From Chryseobacterium viscerum (GTDB lineage Bacteria; Bacteroidota; Bacteroidia; Flavobacteriales; Weeksellaceae): a DNA stretch of 64,000 nucleotides. Location: positions 1,426,001 to 1,490,000 of the forward strand of contig NZ_JAPDFT010000001.1 in assembly GCF_025949665.1 (NCBI RefSeq), written 5' to 3'. The notes beneath the pieces were generated by a model. The model had not been told where the DNA came from. It did no database searches and saw only the letters and a program-made list of their open reading frames with translations. Shown piece by piece: positions 44,018-53,377 of the stretch; the stretch's first letter is position 1, and every line of letters starts with the position of its first letter. The translations under genes were made by a program, and so were the position numbers.

Positions 44018-44956
44018 ATGGAAAAAATAACACATACTTCACTGGAAGATTTTTACAAAGAGATGGCTGCCAAATTAGGTAAAGATCTCGAAAGTATTTT
44101 TCCAAAAGGACTTCATAAAGATATCGGACACTTTAATGTTTTTGATATAGCACAGACACTAGAAAGAGCAAAGACTACTTCCGAAATGCCCTATAACAGA
44201 AGGAAATACTATAAGATAAGCTTTATAAGAGGACAAAACAGGGCAGAATATGCTGACAAAGTAATCTCGATTAAACAGAATGCTTTATTATTTGCAACTC
44301 CAAAAGTTCCCTATCATTGGGTGCCCGAAGATCCCGATCAGTCAGGAAGTTTCTGTGTATTTACAGAAGACTTTTTGATTAAAGATAAATCCTATTATAA
44401 CCTTGAAGATCTCCCTATTTTTCAGCCTGGAGGAGTACCTATATTTGAAATTGATGATGAACTTGCAGAAGAAATAGAAAACCTTTTTAAAAAAATAAAA
44501 ACAGAAATAGATTCGGATTATGTTTTTAAATATGACCTGATCAGAAACTATGTTCTTGAACTCATTCATTATGGACAGAAGCTACAGCCGGCTACCAAAA
44601 TATCCGCGTCAAATGATGCCTCTATGAGAGTTGTTTCTTTATTTATAGAGCTGTTGGAAAGACAATTTCCTATTGAATCCTGGGATCAGAGACTACAATT
44701 GAAGACCGCGAAAGATTATGCGGACAGATTGGCGGTTCATGTCAATTATTTAAATAAAAGATTAAAAGAAAGCACCGGGAAAACGACTACAGAGTTTATT
44801 TCGGACCGTATCATTCAGGAAGCGAAAATACTCTTAAAGCAGACCAAATGGAATGTTTCAGAAATATCCTATGGCCTGGGTTTTGAAGAAGTTGCCCATT
44901 TTTCTAATTTTTTTAAAAGGAAAACTTCCTTTACTCCATTAGAATTTCGTTCTTGA
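44018..44956 (+). CDS. AraC-family transcriptional regulator
   Basis: A 312-aa regulator with a cupin-like N-terminal domain (YNRRKYYKISFIRGQNRAEY) and a C-terminal double helix-turn-helix (AKDYADRLAVHVNYLNKRLK; WNVSEISYGLGFEEVAHFSN followed by FFKRKTSFTPLEF). Paralog of the gene at 23661. It precedes an SDR gene by 88 nt in the same direction, but that gene has its own promoter-like sequence, suggesting the regulator controls it. Confidence 0.88.
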   Translation: MEKITHTSLEDFYKEMAAKLGKDLESIFPKGLHKDIGHFNVFDIAQTLERAKTTSEMPYNRRKYYKISFIRGQNRAEYADKVISIKQNALLFATPKVPYHWVPEDPDQSGSFCVFTEDFLIKDKSYYNLEDLPIFQPGGVPIFEIDDELAEEIENLFKKIKTEIDSDYVFKYDLIRNYVLELIHYGQKLQPATKISASNDASMRVVSLFIELLERQFPIESWDQRLQLKTAKDYADRLAVHVNYLNKRLKESTGKTTTEFISDRIIQEAKILLKQTKWNVSEISYGLGFEEVAHFSNFFKRKTSFTPLEFRS

Positions 44957-45016
44957 TTTGAATTTTGCAAATTTCAGATTGATTCAAGCAAACACTTCAG
45001 TCTGAAAATATCCCAA

Positions 45017-45032
45017 CTTTGTACCATAAAAT
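45017..45032 (+). promoter_or_regulatory. Shared SDR promoter element (CTTTGTACCATAAAAT), copy 1
   Basis: This 16-mer is identical to the one upstream of the other SDR gene (60384-60399). It begins with the TTTG of a -7 box (AACTTTG here) and continues 8-9 nt into the presumed transcription start. Its conservation at two SDR genes suggests a common control. Confidence 0.5.
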
Positions 45033-45044
45033 AATCAAAATACA

Positions 45045-45809
45045 ATGAACACAAAAACAAATATCGCACTGGTAACCGGAGGTAACCGTGGATTGGGAAA
45101 AAACTCGGCACTAAAAATTGCTAAAAAAGGATTAGATGTTATTATTACCTACAGAAGCAATAAAGAAGAAGCCGAAGCTGTTGTAAATGAAATTAAAACA
45201 TTAGGACAGAATGCGGTGGCTTTTCAACTGGATACAAAAGACATTAAAAGCTTTGATGCCTTTGTAAAAAACGTTACGGGTCACTTAAAGGAAAATACAG
45301 GAAGCACTCATATTGATTACCTGATCAATAATGCAGGAACAACTTTATATTCACCCATTACGGAAGTAACGGAAGAAAAGTTGGATGATATGGTAGACAT
45401 TCATTTTAAAGGAGTGTTTTTCCTGACTCAAAAATTTTTGCCATTCATAAATGATGGAGGAGGAATTATCAATATATCTTCAGGATTGGCAAGATTTGCA
45501 ACACCGGGATCTTCTGTTTATGGATCTGTAAAAGCAGCGGTGGAAATGCTCACAAAATATATGGCCAAAGAACTGGGACCAAGAAAAATCAAAGCCAATG
45601 TAGTGGCTCCAGGAGCTATTGAAACAGACTTCGGAGGAGGAAGAGTAAGAGATAATAAAGATATTAACTCTGCAATAGCAGGTGCAACAGCTTTAGGAAG
45701 AGTAGGGCTTCCTGATGATATTGGTGGTGTAGTGGCATTTTTGTGTACGGAAGATGCAAGATGGATCAATGCACAAAGAATTGAAGTTTCAGGAGGAGTG
45801 TTTTTATAA
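45045..45809 (+). CDS. Short-chain dehydrogenase/reductase (SDR)
   Basis: A 254-aa classical SDR oxidoreductase. The cofactor motif TGGNRGLG is at 11-18, NNAG at 95-98, the active-site Ser145/146, and Tyr159-x3-Lys163 (YGSVK). The C-terminal region IEVSGGVFL is typical of 3-oxoacyl-ACP-reductase-like members. NAD(P)H-dependent, cytoplasmic. Preceded by an AraC-type regulator. Substrate not determined. Ends at a very GC-rich terminator. Confidence 0.9.
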   Translation: MNTKTNIALVTGGNRGLGKNSALKIAKKGLDVIITYRSNKEEAEAVVNEIKTLGQNAVAFQLDTKDIKSFDAFVKNVTGHLKENTGSTHIDYLINNAGTTLYSPITEVTEEKLDDMVDIHFKGVFFLTQKFLPFINDGGGIINISSGLARFATPGSSVYGSVKAAVEMLTKYMAKELGPRKIKANVVAPGAIETDFGGGRVRDNKDINSAIAGATALGRVGLPDDIGGVVAFLCTEDARWINAQRIEVSGGVFL

Positions 45810-45830
45810 CATTTGGTGAGACTTCATTAA

Positions 45831-45869
45831 AATAACCCGGCCGGCTCATTTTGAGCCGGCCGGGTTATT
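45831..45869. terminator. Very strong GC-rich bidirectional terminator
   Basis: A perfect 18-bp stem (left arm AATAACCCGGCCGGCTCA) with a 3-nt loop between the SDR gene and the convergent GG-leader peptide gene. The GC-rich core is out of keeping with the surroundings. Confidence 0.9.
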
Positions 45870-45884
45870 ATTTTGTTGTTTTTA

Positions 45885-46061
45885 TTACTCAATGGCTTCA
45901 AGAGGTTCAGGCAGCTGGCATTTGAGCTCTCTGCATCCGGGTCCAATGTATATGCAATATCCTGAAGAATTGGTACATCTTATATTGCCCAGACCTCCAC
46001 TGATTCTACTTAATTCTTCTTTGTTTAATTTTTTTCCTTGTGAGATGATTCCTTTTTTCAT
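45885..46061 (-). CDS. GG-leader Cys-rich peptide precursor, 58 aa
   Basis: MKKGIISQGKKLNKEELS is followed by RISGG (Gly22-Gly23). The 35-residue core has Cys at 29, 36, 43 and 48, spaced C-x6-C-x6-C-x4-C exactly as in the 52-aa peptide. The remainder of the core is unrelated, so the Cys frame and leader are the conserved parts. Convergent with the SDR gene. A plus-strand open frame overlapping it is a shadow. Confidence 0.76.
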   Translation of the reverse strand: MKKGIISQGKKLNKEELSRISGGLGNIRCTNSSGYCIYIGPGCRELKCQLPEPLEAIE

Positions 46062-46162
46062 GATTTTGATATTTAATGTATTAGTTATTTTATAAATATA
46101 TGAAAATCAATAACAATAAGCCATCTGTTTTTAGCCTTTCCTAACAAAAGCACAAAAAAGTA

Positions 46163-47332
46163 TTACGATATCCTTGATAAATTCTCAATAGCTCTTTCCA
46201 ATGTTTCCTGTTTCTTGGCAAAACATAGCCTGATCACATTCTCATTCAGTTTATTTTTATAAAACGAAGAAAAAGGAACACTGGCCACCTTATGATTGAT
46301 CGTAAGCTCAGATGCAAAATCAAAATCATTTTTATCCGAAATCTTATCATACTTCACTGCCTGAAAATAGGTTCCCTCGCAATCTAACAGTTCAAAAGAT
46401 GTTCCTGTAAGACCTTTTCTTAGAAAGTCTCTTTTTTCCTGGAAAAACTGACTCAGATGGGTGTAATGTTCATCGTTTTTCATGTATTCTGCCAGTGCAA
46501 GCTGAATAGGAGTATTCACACAGAAAACGTTGAACTGGTGCACTTTTCTGAATTCATCCGTTAAGATTTTGGGAGCTGCACAGTAACCTACTTTCCAGCC
46601 GGTAACGTGAAAAAGCTTCCCGAAAGAAGCAATAAGAAGACTCCTTTCTTTCAACTCCGGATATTTACAGATGCTTACATGCTGTTTTCCGTCAAAAACA
46701 ATATTTTCATACACTTCATCACTTAAAATAAGAATGGAAGTTCCTTTTACCAGCTGAATAAGTTCTTGTATATCATTTTCTGTAAGTATTTTTCCGGATG
46801 GGTTGTTGGGATTATTGAGAATAATCATTCTTGTTTTGTTACTGACAAGATTTTTTACAGCAGTCCAGTCGATTTTATAATCCGGAGCTTTCATTTCAAA
46901 ACGTTTTACAATACCACCAAAAAGCTCTACGGTAGGTTCATAACAATCATAGGCCGGCTCAAAAATAATTACTTCATCATCTTTCTTGATAAAAGCGGCA
47001 ATAGCTGTGAAAATAGCCTGCGTTCCACCTGCTGTAATTGTTATTTCAGAGTCTGGATGATAAATTGTTTGATGGCTGTTCTCAACTTTTCTGGCAATTT
47101 CTTCCTTCAGACCAATCATTCCTCCCAGAGGAGCGTACTGATTAAAGCCTTTTTTAATAAAGTGATCTACATGATTTAATAATTCCGGATCAGGCATGAA
47201 ATCCGGAAATCCCTGAGAAAGATTGATCGCTTCATTTTCGTTGGCAAGTTGAGTCATCTGACTGAAAATAGTAGTTCCTACATTGGAAAGTTTTGATAAA
47301 GGAAGTTGTATCATAAAAACAGTTTTGTTCAT
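46163..47332 (-). CDS. ybdL: PLP-dependent aminotransferase, methionine/kynurenine type (YbdL-like)
   Basis: A 389-aa fold-type I aminotransferase. The PLP-lysine is Lys239 in SFGKLFHVTGWKVGY, the substrate-binding NNPNNPSG is at 173-180, and DEVYEN at 205-210. The class fits methionine aminotransferase YbdL and kynurenine aminotransferases, which use large hydrophobic or aromatic amino acids with 2-oxo acids. Two ATGs at the N-terminus (1 and 7) are possible. Cytoplasmic, monocistronic. Confidence 0.88.
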   Translation of the reverse strand: MNKTVFMIQLPLSKLSNVGTTIFSQMTQLANENEAINLSQGFPDFMPDPELLNHVDHFIKKGFNQYAPLGGMIGLKEEIARKVENSHQTIYHPDSEITITAGGTQAIFTAIAAFIKKDDEVIIFEPAYDCYEPTVELFGGIVKRFEMKAPDYKIDWTAVKNLVSNKTRMIILNNPNNPSGKILTENDIQELIQLVKGTSILILSDEVYENIVFDGKQHVSICKYPELKERSLLIASFGKLFHVTGWKVGYCAAPKILTDEFRKVHQFNVFCVNTPIQLALAEYMKNDEHYTHLSQFFQEKRDFLRKGLTGTSFELLDCEGTYFQAVKYDKISDKNDFDFASELTINHKVASVPFSSFYKNKLNENVIRLCFAKKQETLERAIENLSRIS

Positions 47333-47503
47333 CGAATTTAATGAAATATTTAAAACAGACTCAACTTATAAAAATAAAAATTAAATAGAGATAGGTTTAA
47401 GGCTGATGTTGAGCTATTTAATAGTTTAAATGATAAATTTTTGAATAAATATGATTTTAAACATATGTTTGGTTTTTTCCCTTTTAATGTACAGAAAGAT
47501 AGC

Positions 47504-47511
47504 TACATTTG
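47504..47511 (+). promoter_or_regulatory. Predicted -7 box (TACATTTG)
   Basis: Exact TAnnTTTG match; it overlaps the in-frame TTG of the longest reading frame, so the real start is the ATG 24 nt downstream. Confidence 0.45.
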
Positions 47512-47535
47512 TTAGACACACAACTATTAAAAACA

Positions 47536-48078
47536 ATGACAATGAAGATTAAGAAGACAGAGTTTCCTGAAAAATCAGTTTTATCCCAGGGAAAAAAAGA
47601 TTTTGATTATATTGATAGTTTTAAAGGAGAATTGTCACATAGCAGCCGGAATATTGATATTTCAGAAATCGGAAAAGCTTTCTTTACAAGCGGACCGAAA
47701 TGGGGAAAGAAAATGTTTGCTTTCAGAAATAAAGTAGTAGGGGTATTGGGGCTGAAGACCGGATCTGAAACAGAAAAGCATCAGATGGAAAAGGACTTTA
47801 AATGTGAAGTGGGAGAGCGTATGGGTATTTTTAGGGTGTTTGATAAAACAGATAATGAAATTATTATTGGGGAAGATGATAAACATCTGGATTTCAGAGT
47901 TTCCCTTTTGTTTGGTGAAAATAAAGAATATCTTGACGAAAAATCCCTTACTATATCAACTACAGTAAAGTTTCATAATTGGCTGGGTGTATTATATTTT
48001 CTTCCTGTTCGCCCTTTTCATAAGTTGATTGTGCCTGTTATGTTGAAAAATATGATCGGACAATTAGAAAAAAGATAA
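47536..48078 (+). CDS. DUF2867-family protein
   Basis: A 180-aa protein of unknown biochemical role. The pattern YIDSFKGEL, DISEIGKAFFTSGPKWGKKM, VSLLFGEN and the end WLGVLYFLPVRPFHKLIVP fits DUF2867. No signal peptide; a hydrophobic C-terminal stretch could be membrane-associated. Monocistronic, with a hairpin (48112-48151) between it and the convergent T9SS cargo gene. Confidence 0.78.
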   Translation: MTMKIKKTEFPEKSVLSQGKKDFDYIDSFKGELSHSSRNIDISEIGKAFFTSGPKWGKKMFAFRNKVVGVLGLKTGSETEKHQMEKDFKCEVGERMGIFRVFDKTDNEIIIGEDDKHLDFRVSLLFGENKEYLDEKSLTISTTVKFHNWLGVLYFLPVRPFHKLIVPVMLKNMIGQLEKR

Positions 48079-48111
48079 ATATTTACCCTTCATTATTAAT
48101 TGGATATGAAA

Positions 48112-48151
48112 AATGCAGTCTCAAAGATTGTCCAACTTTTGAAACTGCATT
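48112..48151. terminator. Hairpin between convergent genes
   Basis: 8-bp outer stem AATGCAGT / ACTGCATT plus an inner pairing TCAAAG / CTTTTGA. Probably a shared terminator. Confidence 0.65.
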
Positions 48152-48174
48152 ATGGTTATTGTTTTCTTGATTAT

Positions 48175-49398
48175 TTATTGGGAGATCATTAGTTTTTGTG
48201 AACCGGTTTTTCCTTCAGCTGTGAGTTCAACAATATAAGTTCCCTGGATAAGCTTCTCAATATTCAATCTGATGCTTTGGCGTCCACTATTGAGATTTTC
48301 AGATTTTTCGAATACTGTTTTTCCTGAGCTGTCAATAATTTTCACATCGGCTTTTTCCTTCTTTGAAAGTGATATTTGTATATCCACATAGTTTTTGGCA
48401 GGATTCGGAACCAGAGAAATATCTCTTTTTCTGCTCGTCTGAAGTTCCTCTTTTGAAATGGCTTCCAGATCAGGACGTTCACTGCGGAGACCCGTGTTGT
48501 CAGTTTCTTTTAAAATGACTTTTCTTGAATAGCAAAATGTAATGCAGGTACTGCATTTTTTTAAACCTTTACTGTCGGATTGAATTACACATACTGTGTA
48601 TGAACCGGGGGTATTATAAGTGTGTGAAGTCATGTGATCGGTAAGTGGTGTTCCATCTCCCCAGTTTACAGAGTAGTTGTTGGGAGGATTATAACTGTCT
48701 AAAAGTACTTTAGCTGTTGCAGTATTGCTTGTAGAGCTGAATGAGGTTTCCAGTTTGAAATTCGGGTCACAGTCAGCACATGGTTTTACACAGATGTTGT
48801 CATACCATACTATTTCAGATGGATTTGATGTATAATCAGGAGTTATCATTACAGCAGTTGAATTATTGATGATGTTGTTGAAATCTGTACAGGTTGTACC
48901 ACTGCTGGGATCCATAGTCCACGTTCCTTCAGAATTGGAGGGAAGAACAGAGCCGCTACAGTTGGCAATAGGAGCGCGCACCCGCACCCATCCGCTTCCT
49001 TCAGTTACGGTGATATTGGCAACAAACGTGATTATCTTGCTGCCGGACATGATGTGAATGGATGGATGTATGGGTGGAGACCCATTAAATGTTCCGTCAT
49101 TTTCAAGATAGAAATCAAAAAATAAGCATTGTCCCGGAAACCGTTGCCCCAGATTTTTAAAATCTATTGTATTGATGAGCCGTGAACCTCCGGAATCATC
49201 AATTAGTTTTAGAAACTGAGAACCATCCAGAGTGTTGGGTGTGCCGCTTGAAATGGTTACATTGCCATTAGGATAAGGAGCGTGAACCCAGTTTCCAGCC
49301 GGAAAGGTAGGCGAATCAAAATCTGAGCAGGGTGCTTGTGCTTTGAAAAGCAGACCACCCAGAAAAATGCAGATGGTAAAAATGTATGCTTTTATCAT
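48175..49398 (-). CDS. T9SS cargo protein with PKD domain and type A sorting domain
   Basis: A 407-aa secreted protein. Signal peptide 1-20 (ending LLFKAQA). An N-terminal beta domain (PIHPSIHIMSGSKI, then IVWYDNICVKPCADC) resembles the gliding-motility/adhesin-like modules. A PKD-like domain with NWGDGTPLTDHMTSHTYNTP follows. The C-terminal 75 residues (SLVPNPAKNYVDIQISLSKK, ending KLMISQ) are a type A sorting domain, so the protein is exported by the type IX system and attached to the surface or released. Encoded downstream of the histidine kinase/regulator pair. Confidence 0.88.
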   Translation of the reverse strand: MIKAYIFTICIFLGGLLFKAQAPCSDFDSPTFPAGNWVHAPYPNGNVTISSGTPNTLDGSQFLKLIDDSGGSRLINTIDFKNLGQRFPGQCLFFDFYLENDGTFNGSPPIHPSIHIMSGSKIITFVANITVTEGSGWVRVRAPIANCSGSVLPSNSEGTWTMDPSSGTTCTDFNNIINNSTAVMITPDYTSNPSEIVWYDNICVKPCADCDPNFKLETSFSSTSNTATAKVLLDSYNPPNNYSVNWGDGTPLTDHMTSHTYNTPGSYTVCVIQSDSKGLKKCSTCITFCYSRKVILKETDNTGLRSERPDLEAISKEELQTSRKRDISLVPNPAKNYVDIQISLSKKEKADVKIIDSSGKTVFEKSENLNSGRQSIRLNIEKLIQGTYIVELTAEGKTGSQKLMISQ

Positions 49399-49606
49399 AA
49401 TACAGTATTGATTTTATAGATCAAAAATCAACAAAAAACTTTAGTATTAAATTTTGTGTATTGACTTCTGATAAAGGTATTATGATATTAAAGCATTCGG
49501 TAATACGGGTTGATAAGTGTATTTGTTATCTTAATAAGTGTCAGTAAGTTGCTTTTAATTGTAGTTAGATGATGATTTTGGTTTCCCATTGGGTGGCAGT
49601 CATTCT

Positions 49607-50332
49607 TTAATCCAGATATCCTATCCGGTGAAGGAAATCATTTTTTTTGCGGACAGAAACATCCAGCACAGAATGGTCAGCCATTACTACCTGGCCACCT
49701 TTTCCTTTGATATATTCTTTAAGATGAGACAAGTTGATCAGGTGCTTATGATGGATCCTGAAAAAACTATATTTTGAAAGCTGTTCCTCAAATTCGTGGA
49801 GTGTTTTGGAAACAACAATCTTGGTTTTATCTGTGAAATAAAATGTAGTATAGCTGGAATCTGCCTCACAGCGGATGATTTCACTGATATCTGTGAGTTT
49901 AAACCCCTGCAGGGTCGGAAGGCTGATCTTATTATTTTGAAGACTTACCGTATTTTTACTTTTTCTGATGCTCTCCAGAACTTTATTCACGGCGATGATA
50001 AATTCCATTTTTTTGATAGGCTTCAGAAGGTAATCGGCAGCTCCGTTTTTAATGGCCTGAATTGCAAAATTTTCAAACGCTGTAATAAAAATAATCTTGG
50101 AATCAACTTCTCTGAATTTTGAAAGAAGATCAAATGCAGTTCCATCTTTCAGCTGAACATCCAGAAAAAGAATGTCAGGTGTATTTTTAGAAAGATAAAT
50201 ATAAGCTTCCTCTACACTGGCTGCCTGGTGGGTGTTCTCTATTTCTGGGAATTCATTCTCCAGCAGCAGGGAGATATAATCTCTTCCATCCTGCTCGTCA
50301 TCAATGATGCATGCCTGTATTTTGGTTTTCAT
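49607..50332 (-). CDS. LytTR-family response regulator
   Basis: A 241-aa response regulator. The receiver domain has the acidic pair Asp11/Asp12, phospho-acceptor Asp58 in LFLDVQLKDG, Thr in FITAFENF and Lys in LKPIKK. The LytTR DNA-binding domain is at about 135-241 (CEADSSYTTFYFTDKTKIVV, FFRIHHKHLINLSHLKEYIK). Overlaps the kinase gene by 32 nt and is translated from within it, so the pair is strictly co-expressed. Targets unknown; the adjacent T9SS cargo gene is a candidate. Confidence 0.93.
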   Translation of the reverse strand: MKTKIQACIIDDEQDGRDYISLLLENEFPEIENTHQAASVEEAYIYLSKNTPDILFLDVQLKDGTAFDLLSKFREVDSKIIFITAFENFAIQAIKNGAADYLLKPIKKMEFIIAVNKVLESIRKSKNTVSLQNNKISLPTLQGFKLTDISEIIRCEADSSYTTFYFTDKTKIVVSKTLHEFEEQLSKYSFFRIHHKHLINLSHLKEYIKGKGGQVVMADHSVLDVSVRKKNDFLHRIGYLD

Positions 50333-53237
50333 AAGGTGTAATATAAAGTGTGATTTGAGTTCCCGGTCTTTTTTCTTTCTCCTGAAGATCGGTTATTTCT
50401 AATATGATATTAGTAGCAAAAAGCTGTCTGAATGTTTCAATTCTCTTTTCAGATAATTTTACTCCAAAAGAATTTGCACTGGCATGGCGCTTTTTTCCAA
50501 TACCTGTACCATTGTCTTCAATAATTACACAGAGAGCCGTTCCTGTATGTCGAAACAATACTTCAATGTTTCCTTTTCTGTCCTGAAGGTTCGCTACACC
50601 GTGTTTTATGGCATTCTCTACAAAAGGCTGTATGAGGAGTGAAGGAACGGTCCAGCTTTCATTTACATTTTCAGAAACAGTAATTTTATAATCGAAAAGA
50701 TCTTTCAGACGCATTTTTTCCATATTCAGATATAAGGACAGATATTCTGCTTCTTCTTTTATGGGCATAAAGGTTTTTTCGGAATAATGAAGCGTTTTCC
50801 TGATCATTACAGAAAAGGTATTAAGATAGTTCTCTGCTTCATTATAATCTTTTTTATAAAGTAAAAAATGAATAGAATTGAGACAGTTATAAATGAAATG
50901 AGGGTTAATCTGTGCTTTAATGGCCTGAAGCTCCAGTTCTGCAATTTTCTTTTCGTAATATAAAGTCTCCAGTTTTTTATTTCTCTTTTTCTGAAAATAA
51001 AGTGTAATCAGCATAGATAATACAGCAGCTCCAATGAAGACAAGAAGCAGTTTAAACCACCACGTTTGCCAGAATGCAGGTTTAATCTCAAAATGCAGGT
51101 CGGTAGAGACATACGACTTTCTTCCGTTATAACCCAATCCGAAAATTTTAAAAGTATAATCTCCCGGAGGAATAGAATTGAAAGTGATATTGGGGGAACT
51201 GCCGGTCTGCCAGTCTTCACTTAGTCCTTCAACTTTATATCGATAACTGATTTTCCCCTGTGAAGCAAAATCAGGAAAACTTACATTGAAGGTCAGGCTG
51301 TTATCCGGAGTCTTGCCTGCCAATGGTTTGTCAAGATCAAAAAAATGGTTATTTCCAATCTTTACAGAATTAATGATTACTTTTTTATGAACAGACTTCT
51401 GCTGGCTCAGCAGGCTTTTGATGGAAAGAATACCCAGCCCTTTTGATGTACCTGCATAAACGGTATCTCCGGAAATAACACATCCGGCAACAACATTGGA
51501 GGGGAGGCCGTCTGTATGGGTGAAATTATTGATTTTAAATTTTTTATCTTTAAACTCAATTCTGCTAAGACCATAATTGGTACTTACCCAGAAAATTTTT
51601 TCATTTTCTATTTCTATTTTTTTGATCTGTCTTGTTGGAAGTCCATTGCTTTCTGTGATTTTTTTGATCACCCCGGAATTATTAAACAAGATGACTCCGT
51701 TAAGATTGGTAGCACCTGCATAAAGGTTATTACTAAGTTTTTTAATATCTGTAAAATAATACCCTTCCAGAAACAGCTTTTTCTTTTTTGTAGCAGTATT
51801 CAGCTTATAGAGATCTTTAAATGTTCCGGCAAAGATGCTGTCTTTGGTGTAGGGTAATGCTGTATAAATACGGTCTCCCATCATCAGCTTTTTGTAGGAT
51901 CCTGTATGATGATTGTAAGCAACAAGGCCTTCTAACGTACAGAAAAGTACAGATCCTGAGGTATAAGGTACCATATTTTTAATAACCTTTCCTTGTAGAA
52001 CACGCTTTTCACCCGTTTTAGTATTATACAGAAGAGGATTTCTGGTAAGCCCGAAAATAATAGTATTTCCATCAGAAAAAATGGCTTTGTTTTCCATTTG
52101 TGAATTTCCTCCCAAATGAATATCAGTGATGACTCCATTATGATAAATGCCGCCTTTGCCTTCATTATAGCCGAGATAGATTCGATTTCCGTTTTTAGTA
52201 ATAGCCTTAATATGGGATGAGTTGTTCTTAACCGGAAAATGAATGTAATTTCTGAAAAACAGATCCGAAATAAAAAAAAGACCGTTGTTTCTGGTAGAAA
52301 ACCAAAGATTGTTATCCTTATCGGTGAAGACATCATTGATAATGTAGCCATCCATCAATCTGACAGGATCTGATAAACCTTTTTCTTCTGTGAAAGAATT
52401 CTTGAAATACAGAACGCCCCCATTTTCAAGACAGGCCCAGATCCGGGAGTTTTTATCAAAGGCCAGACGATGTATGTTTTCGGAAGCTGTATAGGATGCA
52501 ATTTTTTTAAAACGGGACTGATGGTAGACTTTATATACATCAACCGTTCTTCCGTTTTTTACAATAAAAAAATCTCCCTTCCTTGTTACCATTGCATTTT
52601 TTTCGATCGAAATATTGCAGATTGTTTTTTTTCGGGTGAAAATATTGTAGACTTCTATATTCTTCTTTTTAACTTTATTTGAAATGTATAGAAGTCCGTT
52701 TGCCATATTCAAGTCGAATGCAAAATAAGAATCTGACGTATCCTGATTAAGAAAAAGAGGTATTGTTGTGATTTTTTCGTTTTTGTAAACCAATATATTT
52801 TTGGGATTATCACCCTCATACAGATAGAGTGTATCTCCGTTGATGTGACTGAGAGTAGTATAATTAAATTTTATTTTTTTTAACTCCGGATTGCGGTCTG
52901 AATTGATGATTTTACCTTTCTTCAGATAAGCGAAATCATTAAGGAAAGAAATAATAAACATTCCGTTGCCGGGAATTGGGAAGCTATTCAGAATCTCAAT
53001 GTTTTTTAATCCGTTCTTACTTCCGAACTGCTTGAATTCTGTTCCGTCAAACCTGAAAAAACCATTGTCACTTCCCACATAGATAAATCCATCTTTATCC
53101 TGGCTAAGTCCGTAAGTATAAGAGCTGTTGAGCCCGTCTCCTTCATGATAATGTACCATTCCTGGAATTTGAGCATTACATAATGAAACAGCCAGTAAAA
53201 TGAAGAAAAATAAATAATAGATTGTAATTTTTTTCAC
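50301..53237 (-). CDS. Sensor histidine kinase with periplasmic propeller (LytS-type transmitter)
   Basis: A 978-aa inner-membrane sensor. A signal peptide (MKKITIYYLFFFILLAVSL, ending CNAQ) is followed by two-component regulator propeller repeats (DGFIYVGSDNGFFRFDGTEF, NNLWFSTRNNGLFFIS) and a Y_Y_Y-type domain (SYRYKVEGLSEDWQTGSSPN). Then comes one transmembrane segment (WWFKLLLVFIGAAVLSMLIT) and a His_kinase domain with QINPHFIYNCLNSIHFL, ending in HATPase (FVENAIKHGVANL, IEDNGTGIG). The start codon is GTG; the longer frame starts with TTG and adds 17 residues before the signal. Pairs with the overlapping LytTR regulator. Signal unknown, possibly a glycan as in hybrid systems. Confidence 0.92.
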   Translation of the reverse strand: MKKITIYYLFFFILLAVSLCNAQIPGMVHYHEGDGLNSSYTYGLSQDKDGFIYVGSDNGFFRFDGTEFKQFGSKNGLKNIEILNSFPIPGNGMFIISFLNDFAYLKKGKIINSDRNPELKKIKFNYTTLSHINGDTLYLYEGDNPKNILVYKNEKITTIPLFLNQDTSDSYFAFDLNMANGLLYISNKVKKKNIEVYNIFTRKKTICNISIEKNAMVTRKGDFFIVKNGRTVDVYKVYHQSRFKKIASYTASENIHRLAFDKNSRIWACLENGGVLYFKNSFTEEKGLSDPVRLMDGYIINDVFTDKDNNLWFSTRNNGLFFISDLFFRNYIHFPVKNNSSHIKAITKNGNRIYLGYNEGKGGIYHNGVITDIHLGGNSQMENKAIFSDGNTIIFGLTRNPLLYNTKTGEKRVLQGKVIKNMVPYTSGSVLFCTLEGLVAYNHHTGSYKKLMMGDRIYTALPYTKDSIFAGTFKDLYKLNTATKKKKLFLEGYYFTDIKKLSNNLYAGATNLNGVILFNNSGVIKKITESNGLPTRQIKKIEIENEKIFWVSTNYGLSRIEFKDKKFKINNFTHTDGLPSNVVAGCVISGDTVYAGTSKGLGILSIKSLLSQQKSVHKKVIINSVKIGNNHFFDLDKPLAGKTPDNSLTFNVSFPDFASQGKISYRYKVEGLSEDWQTGSSPNITFNSIPPGDYTFKIFGLGYNGRKSYVSTDLHFEIKPAFWQTWWFKLLLVFIGAAVLSMLITLYFQKKRNKKLETLYYEKKIAELELQAIKAQINPHFIYNCLNSIHFLLYKKDYNEAENYLNTFSVMIRKTLHYSEKTFMPIKEEAEYLSLYLNMEKMRLKDLFDYKITVSENVNESWTVPSLLIQPFVENAIKHGVANLQDRKGNIEVLFRHTGTALCVIIEDNGTGIGKKRHASANSFGVKLSEKRIETFRQLFATNIILEITDLQEKEKRPGTQITLYITPYENQNTGMHH

Positions 53238-53349
53238 ATTTAGTAGAATAATTGTGAAAATTATATAATTTGATTGATAATACGGCAATATTTTTGGGAA
53301 AATCTTTAAAAAACAAATTGAAAAATTCGGATAATTTTATACAATTTTG

Positions 53350-53357
53350 TACTTTTG
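53350..53357 (+). promoter_or_regulatory. Predicted -7 box (TACTTTTG) for parE
   Basis: Exact TAnnTTTG match 20 nt upstream of the chosen ATG, within the space between divergent parE and kinase genes. Confidence 0.5.
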
Positions 53358-53377
53358 TATGTTTGCTGAAATCATAT

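Noticed and set aside
46766..47179. 137-codon plus-strand frame inside the aminotransferase gene
   Set aside because: Antisense shadow; the minus-strand gene has all PLP-enzyme motifs.
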